DNA from: JAICTV01 sp035634055
GTDB lineage: Bacteria; Planctomycetota; Phycisphaerae; Tepidisphaerales; Tepidisphaeraceae
Length of the DNA: 64,000 bases
NCBI GenBank assembly: GCA_035634055.1
Contig: DASQDR010000245.1
Location: forward strand, 6,766-70,765
Direction of reading: 5' to 3'
Shown here: positions 1 to 7,934 of the stretch, piece after piece
Position numbering within the stretch: position 1 is the first letter of the stretch
Layout of the letters: the number at the start of each line of letters is the position of its first letter
The notes under the pieces: model-generated
The model's database searches: none
What the model saw: the letters and a program-made list of their open reading frames with translations, nothing else
What the model was told of the DNA's origin: nothing
Position numbers and translations under genes: made by a program

Positions 1-1025
1 AAGATCGCCGTGATCTGCGGCACGCCGACGCCGCTGACGATGCGCGTCGTGCAGATAGCGCCGGGGCCGATGCCGACCTTCACCCCGTCGGCGCCCGCTT
101 CGATCAGGTCGCGCGCGCCCTCGGCGGTGGCGATGTTGCCGGCAATCACCTGGATGTCCCAGTTCTTCTTGATCTCGCGCACCGTCTCGATGACGTTCTT
201 CGAGTGCCCGTGGGCGGTATCCACCACCACCACGTCCACGTCCGCCCGGATCAGCGCCTCGACCCGCCGGAAGTCCTTCACCCCCGTGGCCGCCCCGACG
301 CGGAGCCGCCCGCGCTTGTCCTTGCACGAATTGGGGTACTGGTGCATCTTGTCGATGTCGCGCATCGTGATCAGCCCGGCCAGCCGCCCTTCGCGGTCGA
401 CCAGCAGGAGCTTTTCCACCTTGGCCTTGAAGAGGATGCGCTCGGCCTCGTCCAGCGTGGTCTGCTCGGGGGCGGTGACCAGGCCGTCCTTGGTCATCAC
501 CTCGCCGATGTGGCGGTTGTCGTCCTCCTGAAACTTCAGGTCGCGGCGGGTCATGATGCCGACAAGGCGCTGCGGCTGGCCGTTGCCCCCGACGCCATTG
601 CTGCTGCCGTGCGCCTTGCCGCGACCGCCAAGCTCGCTGCCCCCCTCGACGATGGGGATGCCGCTGACGTTGTACTCGCGCATCACTTGCCGGGCGGTTC
701 CGATGGTGGCGGTGGGCGGAAGCGTGATCGGGTCGACGATCACGCCGTTCTCCGACCGCTTCACCTTCTCCACCTCGCGCGCCTGGTTCTCGACCGAAAG
801 ATTCTTGTGAACGACGCCGATCCCGCCCTCCTGCGCCAGCGCGATCGCCAGGGCCGCCTCGGTGACGGTGTCCATGGGCGCGCTGATCAGCGGGATGTTG
901 AGCTCGATGCCGCGGGTGAGCCGGGTGTGGGTGTCGGCGTCGGAGGGGACGAAATCGGATCGCGACGGGATCAGCAACACGTCATCGAACGTGATCCCGT
1001 CGTGCACGATCTTGGAGTGTTCCAT
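1..1025 (-). CDS. guaB: IMP dehydrogenase (3' end cut by window edge)
   Basis: Oxidises IMP to XMP with NAD+, the committed step of guanine nucleotide synthesis; cytosolic, normally a tetramer. The reverse strand reads MEHSKIVHDGITFDDVLLIP from the ATG at 1025. The TIM-barrel motif ISAPMDTVTE follows, then two CBS domains (about residues 95-215), then the catalytic loop GPGAICTTRIV with Cys at about residue 325. The frame is still open at base 1, so the C-terminal part is missing. Odd: a Gly/Ser-rich insert of about 20 residues (roughly 127-149) sits inside the first CBS domain between GIPIVEGG and LVGIMTRRD. The family assignment is secure. Confidence 0.96.
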   Translation of the reverse strand, partial: MEHSKIVHDGITFDDVLLIPSRSDFVPSDADTHTRLTRGIELNIPLISAPMDTVTEAALAIALAQEGGIGVVHKNLSVENQAREVEKVKRSENGVIVDPITLPPTATIGTARQVMREYNVSGIPIVEGGSELGGRGKAHGSSNGVGGNGQPQRLVGIMTRRDLKFQEDDNRHIGEVMTKDGLVTAPEQTTLDEAERILFKAKVEKLLLVDREGRLAGLITMRDIDKMHQYPNSCKDKRGRLRVGAATGVKDFRRVEALIRADVDVVVVDTAHGHSKNVIETVREIKKNWDIQVIAGNIATAEGARDLIEAGADGVKVGIGPGAICTTRIVSGVGVPQITAI

Positions 1026-1090
1026 GTGACAGTGTTACGGCGGCGAAATAGTGCTGTCAAGCACGCCGGCGAGCCGGGGCGACGCGCGGC

Positions 1091-1987
1091 TCAGCGGGCG
1101 GGAGAGGTCGTGACAGGCGCAGGCGGCGCCGCGGCCGTCGGAGGCGCCGCGGGCGATAGATCGACCCAGATCGGGCGATGGTCGGAGGCATCGGCGGCGA
1201 TGATCCCGCCGCCGAGCGGCTTCCACGCGTCGGTGATCAGGAAATAGTCGATGCGCGTGCGCAGCAACCCTTCGCCGAAGGTGCTGCCGGTCTGGCCGAG
1301 GGCGCCGAGGGCGTCGGTCCAGCGCTCGGTCATTAGGGCGTAGTTGTTGCCCATGGGGATCTGGTTGAAGTCACCGCCGATGACGGCCGGCGGCGAGCCG
1401 CGGGCGCGCCAGGCGTCGCGAAGGGCGGTCAACTCCTTGTGGCGGTTGACGCCGGACTCCTTGAGGTGCTTTGGGTTGGCGTTCCACGTGGCCGAGAGGT
1501 GGACGTTAGCCAAGAGGAACTTCTTGTCCTCGATGACCGCGACCGCCCAAACGCCGAAGCTGCCGCCGCCGGGGTTGGGGATCGGCCCCGCATCGTACAT
1601 CGGGTGCCGGGAGAGGATCAGGTTCCCCCACGTCGCCCGCGGCCCCGCGAGGTTGGCCGAGCGCTCGTACAGCCGCGGGTGATACGTCTGGGTCATCCCC
1701 AGCGCGCGGGCCAGGTCGGTGGCGTGGCGCGACTCGGCCTCTTGGAGCAGGACGAAGTCCGCGTCGAGCGGCTTAATGGCCGCGACCACGTTCTCGATTC
1801 CGCGCTGGTTGTGCAGGACGTTGTACGAAACGAACCGGAGCGTCCGCCCCGGCACGCCCCATCCCACCCCCGCCGGCGCCGCCGGCGAGCTTGGCCGCGG
1901 CGCGAGGAACAACCCCCACAGCATCGCCCCGCCGACGGCGAACAGCCCCAGTACGAGCAGTGATCCACGTGCGAACCGGCGAGGCAT
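1091..1987 (-). CDS. Membrane-anchored endonuclease/exonuclease/phosphatase (EEP) family protein
   Basis: 298 residues from the ATG at 1987. In-frame sequence upstream of it is Arg/Pro/Gly-rich and does not look coding. A hydrophobic segment at about residues 8-28 should act as a signal anchor, placing the enzyme outside the cytoplasmic membrane. The EEP fold is shown by SYNVL (54-58), LLQEAE with the metal-binding Glu at about 83, GDFNQIP (205-211) and SDHRPIW with the catalytic His at 270. The family cuts phosphodiester or phosphomonoester bonds of nucleic acids, lipids or sugars, and the substrate cannot be read from sequence. The C-terminus is Pro/Ala-rich. It follows guaB's start by about 65 bases and is not obviously linked in function. 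Confidence 0.85.
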   Translation of the reverse strand: MPRRFARGSLLVLGLFAVGGAMLWGLFLAPRPSSPAAPAGVGWGVPGRTLRFVSYNVLHNQRGIENVVAAIKPLDADFVLLQEAESRHATDLARALGMTQTYHPRLYERSANLAGPRATWGNLILSRHPMYDAGPIPNPGGGSFGVWAVAVIEDKKFLLANVHLSATWNANPKHLKESGVNRHKELTALRDAWRARGSPPAVIGGDFNQIPMGNNYALMTERWTDALGALGQTGSTFGEGLLRTRIDYFLITDAWKPLGGGIIAADASDHRPIWVDLSPAAPPTAAAPPAPVTTSPAR

Positions 1988-2111
1988 GGGCGGAACTGTA
2001 CCCGCCCGCCCGGGACTCCGTGAGTGCCCGTGAACGCCCGGGGCCGCCACCACGAATTGACGGGCCAATCACGTGACGCGAGGGCGGCCCCCCCGCCGCC
2101 CGCGCGGCGAT

Positions 2112-3017
2112 TTAGTCCTGCTGCGGCAGGCCCTTGGTCCAGCCGGTGACTTGCCAGCGGGTCTTGGGGTTCTTGCCGGTGGCCGGGTTGAGCGGGTTGG
2201 GGCCGATGGGCGCCCAGGTTTCGGTATAGGTCAGCGTTTCCACGTGCCCGTCGAGGAACGCGTAGTTGGCCAGCGCGGACTTCATCGCGTACGGGTCGTT
2301 GTACGTCGGCTTGAGGCTGCGCGAGTGGCGGCGGTAGGCGACGTTCCACGGGTTGGCGGGCATGATGTTCAGCCGGCCGTCCCACGTCTTGGTGTTGACG
2401 TGGTTCTCGTTGTTGGGCGTGCCGATCTGGTCGAAGTGCGACCCGAGCCCGTCCATGAACACGATGGCCTGGTCCTGCGTGCGGATCTGGGTGAGCTTGG
2501 GGGTGATGAACTCGGTGGTGTTGTAGTCGCCGGTGTTCCCCTCGTAGGAGGCGTTGCTGAAGTTCATCCGGTAGCTGGCGGCGACGTTGTCGCTGTCGGG
2601 CTTGTCCGGGAGGTTGGGCATCGTGTCGTTCCAGGTGTAGCGGACGATGTCGGAGGTGTCGCCGGGGCAGAGGAAGACGCCCTTGTTCTTGTTCATGTAC
2701 TTCATCGTCGCCTGCTCCCAGCCCCACATGGGCTCGGAGAACTCCCAGCTCTTGCCCAGGCGGGTGTTCCACCCCTTCATGCGGTTGCTGCCGTTGTTGC
2801 TGGCGTGCGGGAGGTGCCCGCCGTGCTCGTTGGCGAACAGGTGCGTCGCCAGGACGAGTTGGCGCAGGTTGGACTTGCACGCCAGGCTCTGCGCCGACGC
2901 CCGCGCCTTGGACAGCGACGGCAGGAGGATGCCGACGAGGACGGCAATGATGCCGATGACGACCAGCAGCTCGACAAGGGTGAAACCCAAAGTTCGTTTC
3001 GCGTGGTGCAGCTTCAT
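2112..3017 (-). CDS. Type II secretion/pseudopilin-like protein with H-X9-DG type C-terminus
   Basis: 301 residues from the ATG at 3017, preceded by GAGG at a usable distance. The N-terminus MKLHHAKRTLGFTLVELLVV is a textbook prepilin leader: cleavage after Gly11, methylation of Phe12, Glu at +5, then a hydrophobic helix to about residue 34. The rest is a soluble domain with many Asn, Trp and Tyr residues, ending near YAFLDGHVETL, the DG-containing C-terminal motif of the large planctomycete pseudopilin family. Such proteins are numerous in planctomycete genomes and their exact roles are mostly unknown. It is probably exported and assembled in a pseudopilus or held in the inner membrane. It lies downstream of a sugar-type regulator gene in the same direction, with about 200 bases between them. 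Confidence 0.88.
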   Translation of the reverse strand: MKLHHAKRTLGFTLVELLVVIGIIAVLVGILLPSLSKARASAQSLACKSNLRQLVLATHLFANEHGGHLPHASNNGSNRMKGWNTRLGKSWEFSEPMWGWEQATMKYMNKNKGVFLCPGDTSDIVRYTWNDTMPNLPDKPDSDNVAASYRMNFSNASYEGNTGDYNTTEFITPKLTQIRTQDQAIVFMDGLGSHFDQIGTPNNENHVNTKTWDGRLNIMPANPWNVAYRRHSRSLKPTYNDPYAMKSALANYAFLDGHVETLTYTETWAPIGPNPLNPATGKNPKTRWQVTGWTKGLPQQD

Positions 3018-3220
3018 GATGACCTCGGTTCCCGCCGGTTGTGTCAGCCGTCGCGGCTGCCGCAAGCCGGATGTGGCGAGCAGGCGGCGCGCGGGCGGCC
3101 GGGGCGGGGTGAAGACGGTTAACCGGCCGATTAAATTTACGCCGGCCGCCGGCCCGGGATCCTTCATTCCTGCGAATGTCTTCTTCGATGTTGCGACAGG
3201 CCCGACGGGCGGGGGAAAAG

Positions 3221-4609
3221 TCACGGCGGAAGGTGGTGCCATCGACCGCGCGGGGCAAACTTCCGCCGGTAGTCCGACGGGGTCATCCCGGTGGATTGCA
3301 GGAAGCTCGTGGCCAGGTATTCCGGCGACGCGAAGCCCGCCCGCGCCGCCACCTCGTGGATCGGCAGGTCGGTCTGCAACAGCGCCTTGACGCGCTCGAG
3401 GCGGACGCGGCGGATCTCCTCCAGCGGGGTGTGACCCAGCACCTTCACGAACCGCCGCTCCAGCGTCCGCCGGTTCACCGCCACCGCGTCGAGCAACTGC
3501 TTGACGCTGAGCCCTTCGAAGGCGTGCCCGCGGATGTGCCGCAGTGCCGCCGCCACCTCCGGGTCGTCCACCGCCAGCACGTCGCTGGACTGCCGCGTGA
3601 CCACCCCCAGCGGCGGGACGCGCGGCTGCTCGGCGGCGACCGGCCTGCCCGCCAGCAGCCGCTCCATCGCCGCCACCGCCGCCTGCCCCATCTGCTCGCC
3701 GCCGATGCGGATGCTGGACAGCGGCGGGTGCGAGATCTCGCAGAGCAATTCGTCGTTGTCGACGCCGAGGATGGCGACGTCATCCGGCACGTGCAGCCCC
3801 GCCTCGCGCGCCGCCTGCACCAGCTCGAAGCCCCACAAGTCGTTGGCCGCCAGCACCGCCACCGGGCGGGGGAGCGACGCGAGCCACTCGCCCATCGCCG
3901 CCGACTGCCGGCGGTGAGACCGCCCGCCCAGGGCGGCGGCGACCGACGGGTTGGTGTTCTCGAAGCTGCACAGCGAGAAGCCGCGCCCGGCGTCGCGGTT
4001 GCCGTTGCCACTGCCGCTGCCGCTGCCGCTGCCGTTGCCGCTGCCGTCGTCGTCAGCGTCGGCGTCGGCATGCGATGTGAACGCCCGCTCGATCTCTTCG
4101 CGGAAGCCGGCCTCGCGCTCGCTCACCCACGCCATCGAACCGTCGCCGAAGTAGCCGAAGTGGCGGAACCCGCGGCGGAGGAAGTGCTCGGCGGCCATGC
4201 GGCCGGTCGCGTGGTCGTCCGGCAGGATGCGGGGGAACTGCGCGGCGCCGTTGCGCTCGAAGACCTCCACGACCGGCTTGCCGGTGCCGCGGAAGAAGTC
4301 GGCCATCTGGTCTTCCTGGATCTGGCAGATGATCCCGTCCGGCTCCCAGTCCTTGAACCACCGCCCGAGGAAGGTGCTGGACGTATAGATGCCGCGGAAG
4401 ACGCGGAACTGCCACGAGCCGTGATCCCCGCGCTCGCGCGCCGCGGCGGCTTTCGGGTCGGCGGCGGCGGCGGCCTTGCTGCGGCCGTAGAGGTTCCGCT
4501 CGCGCGTCGCCGCCACCACGCCGTGCAACACGTCGCGCGCGTAGGCGAACTCGGTCGGAAGCACCAGCGCGATGCGGACGAACTTGCCGTGAGGTCCGTG
4601 AGGTCTCAT
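3221..4609 (-). CDS. XylR-type transcriptional regulator: LacI-like ligand domain fused to AraC HTH
   Basis: 462 residues. Residues about 10-345 resemble periplasmic-binding-protein/LacI ligand domains (IALVLPTEFAYARDVLHGVV; later VAILGVDNDELLCEISHPPL and SSIRIGGEQMGQ). The C-terminal about 100 residues form an AraC-type double HTH, including NRRTLERRFVKVLGHTPLEE and GFASPEYLATSFLQSTGMTP. This architecture is that of XylR, which senses a sugar. Odd: a low-complexity Asp/Ser/Gly/Asn linker at about residues 178-207, encoded by a hexanucleotide tandem repeat, interrupts the ligand domain. The neighbouring gene upstream in the same direction is a Gfo/Idh/MocA oxidoreductase, so the pair probably handles one carbohydrate. 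The ligand is unknown. Confidence 0.9.
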   Translation of the reverse strand: MRPHGPHGKFVRIALVLPTEFAYARDVLHGVVAATRERNLYGRSKAAAAADPKAAAARERGDHGSWQFRVFRGIYTSSTFLGRWFKDWEPDGIICQIQEDQMADFFRGTGKPVVEVFERNGAAQFPRILPDDHATGRMAAEHFLRRGFRHFGYFGDGSMAWVSEREAGFREEIERAFTSHADADADDDGSGNGSGSGSGSGNGNRDAGRGFSLCSFENTNPSVAAALGGRSHRRQSAAMGEWLASLPRPVAVLAANDLWGFELVQAAREAGLHVPDDVAILGVDNDELLCEISHPPLSSIRIGGEQMGQAAVAAMERLLAGRPVAAEQPRVPPLGVVTRQSSDVLAVDDPEVAAALRHIRGHAFEGLSVKQLLDAVAVNRRTLERRFVKVLGHTPLEEIRRVRLERVKALLQTDLPIHEVAARAGFASPEYLATSFLQSTGMTPSDYRRKFAPRGRWHHLPP

Positions 4610-4740
4610 CGCCGCGCCATGCTAACCGACGGCGGACGTGCGGCGAGCGGGAGAGCTGGAAACGGTGACCGTCGCGCCTGCGGGCGGCGAAACCGCAAGC
4701 GCTGGCGAGGCGGCTGTCGCCGAACCCCCGCGGCCGCGGT

Positions 4741-5922
4741 TCAGGTTCGCCGGCCGAAGGATGAGGACATATCGCCTACCGGCACGGCGTCGGCGCGGGA
4801 CTCGAGGGTCTTTCGGCCGCCGTACTTCTGCGTCACATCGGCGAGGAACGCGTCGAACGCGTCGGCGTCGAGCGGGAGGTCGACCGGGCGGCGGGTCAGC
4901 CCCGACATCAGCATCGCGTTGCCCAGTTCCAGCCCGTGAACACCCTCGTGCCCGGGCGCGATCAGCGGCTCGTCCTTGCGGATGGCGTTGACGAAGTTCT
5001 GCCCCATCAGCTTCGTGTCCGCGCCGGTCTTGGCGGCCGGGACCTCGACGTCCCACGCCTCGGGCGAGGTGAAGGAGCCCGGGTCGTTCTCGCGGAACTC
5101 GCGCACGCCTTGGCGGTTCATGCGGAACAGGAGCTTGCCGCCCTCGGCAACGATCTTCCCGCGGTCGCCGGCGATCTCCAGGCGATCGGTCCCGGGGGCC
5201 TCGCCGGTGCCGGTGATGAAGTGGCCGGTGGCGCCGTTGTCGTACTCGAGGATGGCGCTGACCTCGTCCTCGACCTCGATCGGGTGGGTCTTACCGACGT
5301 GCGCGACGGCCGTCACGCGCGACGGGTTCATGCCGGTGAGCCAGTAGAGTTGGTCGAGGTTGTGCGGGCACTGGTTGATCAGCACCCCGCCCCCCTCGCC
5401 CGCCCAGGTCGCGCGCCACCCGCCCGAGGCGTAGTACGCCCAGGTGCGGAACCAGCTCGTGGCGATCCAGGTGACGCGCATGATTTCGCCGAGGTCCCCC
5501 CCGTGGATCAGCTCGCGCAGCTTGCGCAGCACCGGGTTGGTGCGCATCTGGAAGTTGATGCCGAACTTCAGGTGCGGGTGGCGGCGGGCGGCCTCGTTCA
5601 TCCGCCGGGCCTCGCGGACGGTGACGGCCTCGGGCTTCTCGCACAGCACGTGCAGGTCGCGCTCGAGCGACGCGATGGTCATCTCGGGGTGCGAGTAGTG
5701 CGGCGTGGCGACAATGACGGCGTCGACCGCGCCCGAGGCGATCAGGTCGCGGTAGTTCTCGAAGCGGTGGGCACCGGCGTACTTGGCGGCGGCGGCGTCG
5801 AGCTTCGCGCGGTCGCTGTCGCAGATGGCCGCCAGGCGCGCGCCCTCGATCGACTCGAGGTAATTGCAGTGGTACAGCCCCATGTTCCCGGTGCCGATGA
5901 CGCCGATGCGAACCTGATCCAT
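4741..5922 (-). CDS. Gfo/Idh/MocA family NAD(P)-dependent oxidoreductase
   Basis: 393 residues. The N-terminal Rossmann fold begins IGVIGTGNMGLYHCNYLES (nucleotide loop at 10-15), and the family EKP motif is at 95-97 (HVLCEKPEAVT). The C-terminal alpha/beta domain contains WRATWAGEGGGVLINQCPHN and the His of NQCPHNLDQLYW expected near the active site. Length is normal. Members oxidise or reduce sugars, inositols or related cyclic polyols in the cytosol. The gene lies just upstream of the XylR-type regulator on the same strand (131 bases apart), which supports a sugar role. The exact substrate is not visible. Confidence 0.92.
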   Translation of the reverse strand: MDQVRIGVIGTGNMGLYHCNYLESIEGARLAAICDSDRAKLDAAAAKYAGAHRFENYRDLIASGAVDAVIVATPHYSHPEMTIASLERDLHVLCEKPEAVTVREARRMNEAARRHPHLKFGINFQMRTNPVLRKLRELIHGGDLGEIMRVTWIATSWFRTWAYYASGGWRATWAGEGGGVLINQCPHNLDQLYWLTGMNPSRVTAVAHVGKTHPIEVEDEVSAILEYDNGATGHFITGTGEAPGTDRLEIAGDRGKIVAEGGKLLFRMNRQGVREFRENDPGSFTSPEAWDVEVPAAKTGADTKLMGQNFVNAIRKDEPLIAPGHEGVHGLELGNAMLMSGLTRRPVDLPLDADAFDAFLADVTQKYGGRKTLESRADAVPVGDMSSSFGRRT

Positions 5923-6057
5923 GCGATCTCCGTCGAGCCTTGCCGTAGAAGAATGGGAGCGGGCGGGCGGTTGTCAAACGCGGTTGCGCGCGAGAGGTGC
6001 GTGCCGCGTCCCGCAGCGGCGGGCGCGCCTTGATGCGCGGCGGGCGGTTCAAGCGCG

Positions 6058-6561
6058 TTACCGTCGGGCGGCGCCGCCGGCGGCGGCGGCGGCGCGGTCC
6101 TCGTCGTCGATGAACAGGAACCGCGGCAGCACCAGCATCCCGATGAACGCCAGCACCAGCGGCACGGCGTAGCACAGCCACAGGTAAGTGATCCCGCCGG
6201 ACGTGTCGTGCCCGCTCTCCCTCCACCCGGAGATGATCCGGAAGATCCGCGCCGGCGCGAAGAGCTGGTACGAGCGCGGCACGAACATCTGCTTGGTCGG
6301 GTGCTGCGACATCACGTTGTTCATGTGGTGCAGCGTGAACATCAGGCAGACGTAGCTGGCCACCACGTGCGCGATCCCCGCCGAGGCGACCACCCACAGG
6401 ATGCGGAACAACCGGTCGCGCCTCGCCGCGGCGCCGGGGTCGGCGGGCGGGCGCGGCGGCGGTGGCTTGGCGGCAACCGGCGGCGTCGGCGGGCGACCGG
6501 CCGGCGGGTACGACGGGGGCTGGCGGGACGGCGGCGGATAGGACGGCGGCGGCTTGGCCAT
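6058..6561 (-). CDS. Small membrane protein with proline-rich N-terminus, function unknown
   Basis: 167 residues from the ATG at 6561. About 45 residues of Pro/Ser/Tyr-rich sequence (MAKPPPSYPPPSRQPPSY onward) are followed by a basic patch. Two hydrophobic helices follow: LFRILWVVASAGIAHVVASY and, near the C-terminus, LWLCYAVPLVLAFIGMLVLP. Between them is a segment of about 50 residues with several aromatic residues. The arrangement suggests a two-pass inner-membrane protein with a cytoplasmic, disordered Pro-rich tail. I do not recognise a family. It is transcribed away from the LOG-family gene, whose start is 129 bases away. Confidence 0.7.
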   Translation of the reverse strand: MAKPPPSYPPPSRQPPSYPPAGRPPTPPVAAKPPPPRPPADPGAAARRDRLFRILWVVASAGIAHVVASYVCLMFTLHHMNNVMSQHPTKQMFVPRSYQLFAPARIFRIISGWRESGHDTSGGITYLWLCYAVPLVLAFIGMLVLPRFLFIDDEDRAAAAAGGAARR

Positions 6562-6690
6562 GCGGTGAGACCCTCGTGCTTGTGCGTCGGCCGGCCATTG
6601 TAACCCATCGCCCCGCCAAAATTGACCCAAACGCGCCCGCGCGATAGAAAAGCCGGGTTTTTCGCGCAGAGCAGAAGGCACCGCAACGCC

Positions 6691-7788
6691 ATGAAAGAAG
6701 CAGACACCTCCCCGGAAACCGAGGTCGAAGAGCAGTCCCAGGAAACCCTCTCCGCCCCGCACGTCTCCAGCCGGGCGGAGCTGGACGGCGTCCACCGGGT
6801 GGCGTCGCAGCTCATCGAAGAGCTGCGCACCGTCCCCGACGGCGACCTGGTCGGCGAGATCGTCGCCAACGCCCTGAAGCTCCTGCGCGACCAGACCAAC
6901 CGCGGCGACATCAAGCTGATCAACAAGTCCTACAAGGAGCTGCGCTACGCGCTGAAGATCTTCGCCCCCTACCGCGACACGCGCAAGGCAAGCATCTTCG
7001 GCTCGGCCCGCACCCCGGAGAGTCACGAGGATTACCTCACCGCCGCCGAGTTCGGCAAGCAGCTCGCCGCCCAGGGGTGGATGGTCATCACCGGCGCCGG
7101 CGGCGGCATCATGGCGGCGGGGCACGGCGGCGCGGGCGCGGATCCCTCCTTCGGCCTGGCGATCCGCCTGCCCTTCGAGCAGAAGACCAACACCTTCATC
7201 GCCAACGACCCCAAGCTCATCAACTTCAAGTACTTCTTCACCCGCAAGCTGATGTTCCTCCGCTCCAGCCACGCGATCGTGGTCTGCCCGGGCGGGTTCG
7301 GGACGATGGACGAGGCGTTCGAGGCGCTAACGCTGATCCAGACCGGCAAGGCCGTCCCCATGCCCATCGTGCTGCTGAACCACAAGGGGTCGCAGTTCTG
7401 GAGCGAGTGGCAGCGCTACGTCGACGAGCACCTGCTCAAGGGCGGGCTGATCGGCGAGCACGACCTGAGCCTGTACAAGATCACCGACGACGTCGCCGAG
7501 GCCGTTCACGAGGTGCGGCACTTCTACGAGAACTACCACAGCATCCGCTACGCCAAGGACGACATCGTCTTCCGCCTGCACCGCAAGCCGACGGCGGCGC
7601 AGATGGAGGAGCTGAACACGCGGTTCTCGGACATCAAGGTCAAGGGGGAGTTCCGCCTGAGCGAGCCGCTGCCGGTGGAGCGCAACGAGCCGGCGCTGGC
7701 GAACTTGCACCGCCTGGTCTTCACGTTCAACCGTCGCGAGCATGGGCGGCTGCGACAGCTCATCAACTACCTCAACGACCTGCGCTAA
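6691..7788 (+). CDS. LOG-family / TIGR00730-like Rossmann-fold protein
   Basis: 365 residues from the ATG at 6691. The core Rossmann domain begins KASIFGSARTPESHEDYLTA. It contains VITGAGGGIMAAGHGGA (about 132-148) and the family signature PGGFGTMDEAFEALTLIQTG (200-219), whose Arg/Glu residues bind nucleotide in LOG phosphoribohydrolases. The proteins of known function release cytokinin bases or AMP from nucleoside monophosphates, but long forms such as this one have N-terminal (about 95 residues) and C-terminal (about 90 residues) additions and are mostly untested. Cytosolic. It is transcribed divergently from the small membrane protein, so bases 6562-6690 should hold promoters for both. Confidence 0.88.
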   Translation: MKEADTSPETEVEEQSQETLSAPHVSSRAELDGVHRVASQLIEELRTVPDGDLVGEIVANALKLLRDQTNRGDIKLINKSYKELRYALKIFAPYRDTRKASIFGSARTPESHEDYLTAAEFGKQLAAQGWMVITGAGGGIMAAGHGGAGADPSFGLAIRLPFEQKTNTFIANDPKLINFKYFFTRKLMFLRSSHAIVVCPGGFGTMDEAFEALTLIQTGKAVPMPIVLLNHKGSQFWSEWQRYVDEHLLKGGLIGEHDLSLYKITDDVAEAVHEVRHFYENYHSIRYAKDDIVFRLHRKPTAAQMEELNTRFSDIKVKGEFRLSEPLPVERNEPALANLHRLVFTFNRREHGRLRQLINYLNDLR

Positions 7789-7934
7789 CGCCGGCCCGCG
7801 CGCGGGCGGTCGCGGTCGCGGTCGGCGCCACCAGCGGGTGTACGTGGAAGGCGCCCTCCGTTGCGGCGGCGCCCGTCGCCGTGGCGCTTCTTGTTGCCGG
7901 CGCGCCCGCGCCGCCGGCGGCTCGGAATCACGAC

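Noticed and set aside
3176..4939. 587-codon plus-strand frame
   Set aside because: Opposite to the XylR-type regulator and the oxidoreductase; Arg/His/Leu-rich with no recognisable domain.
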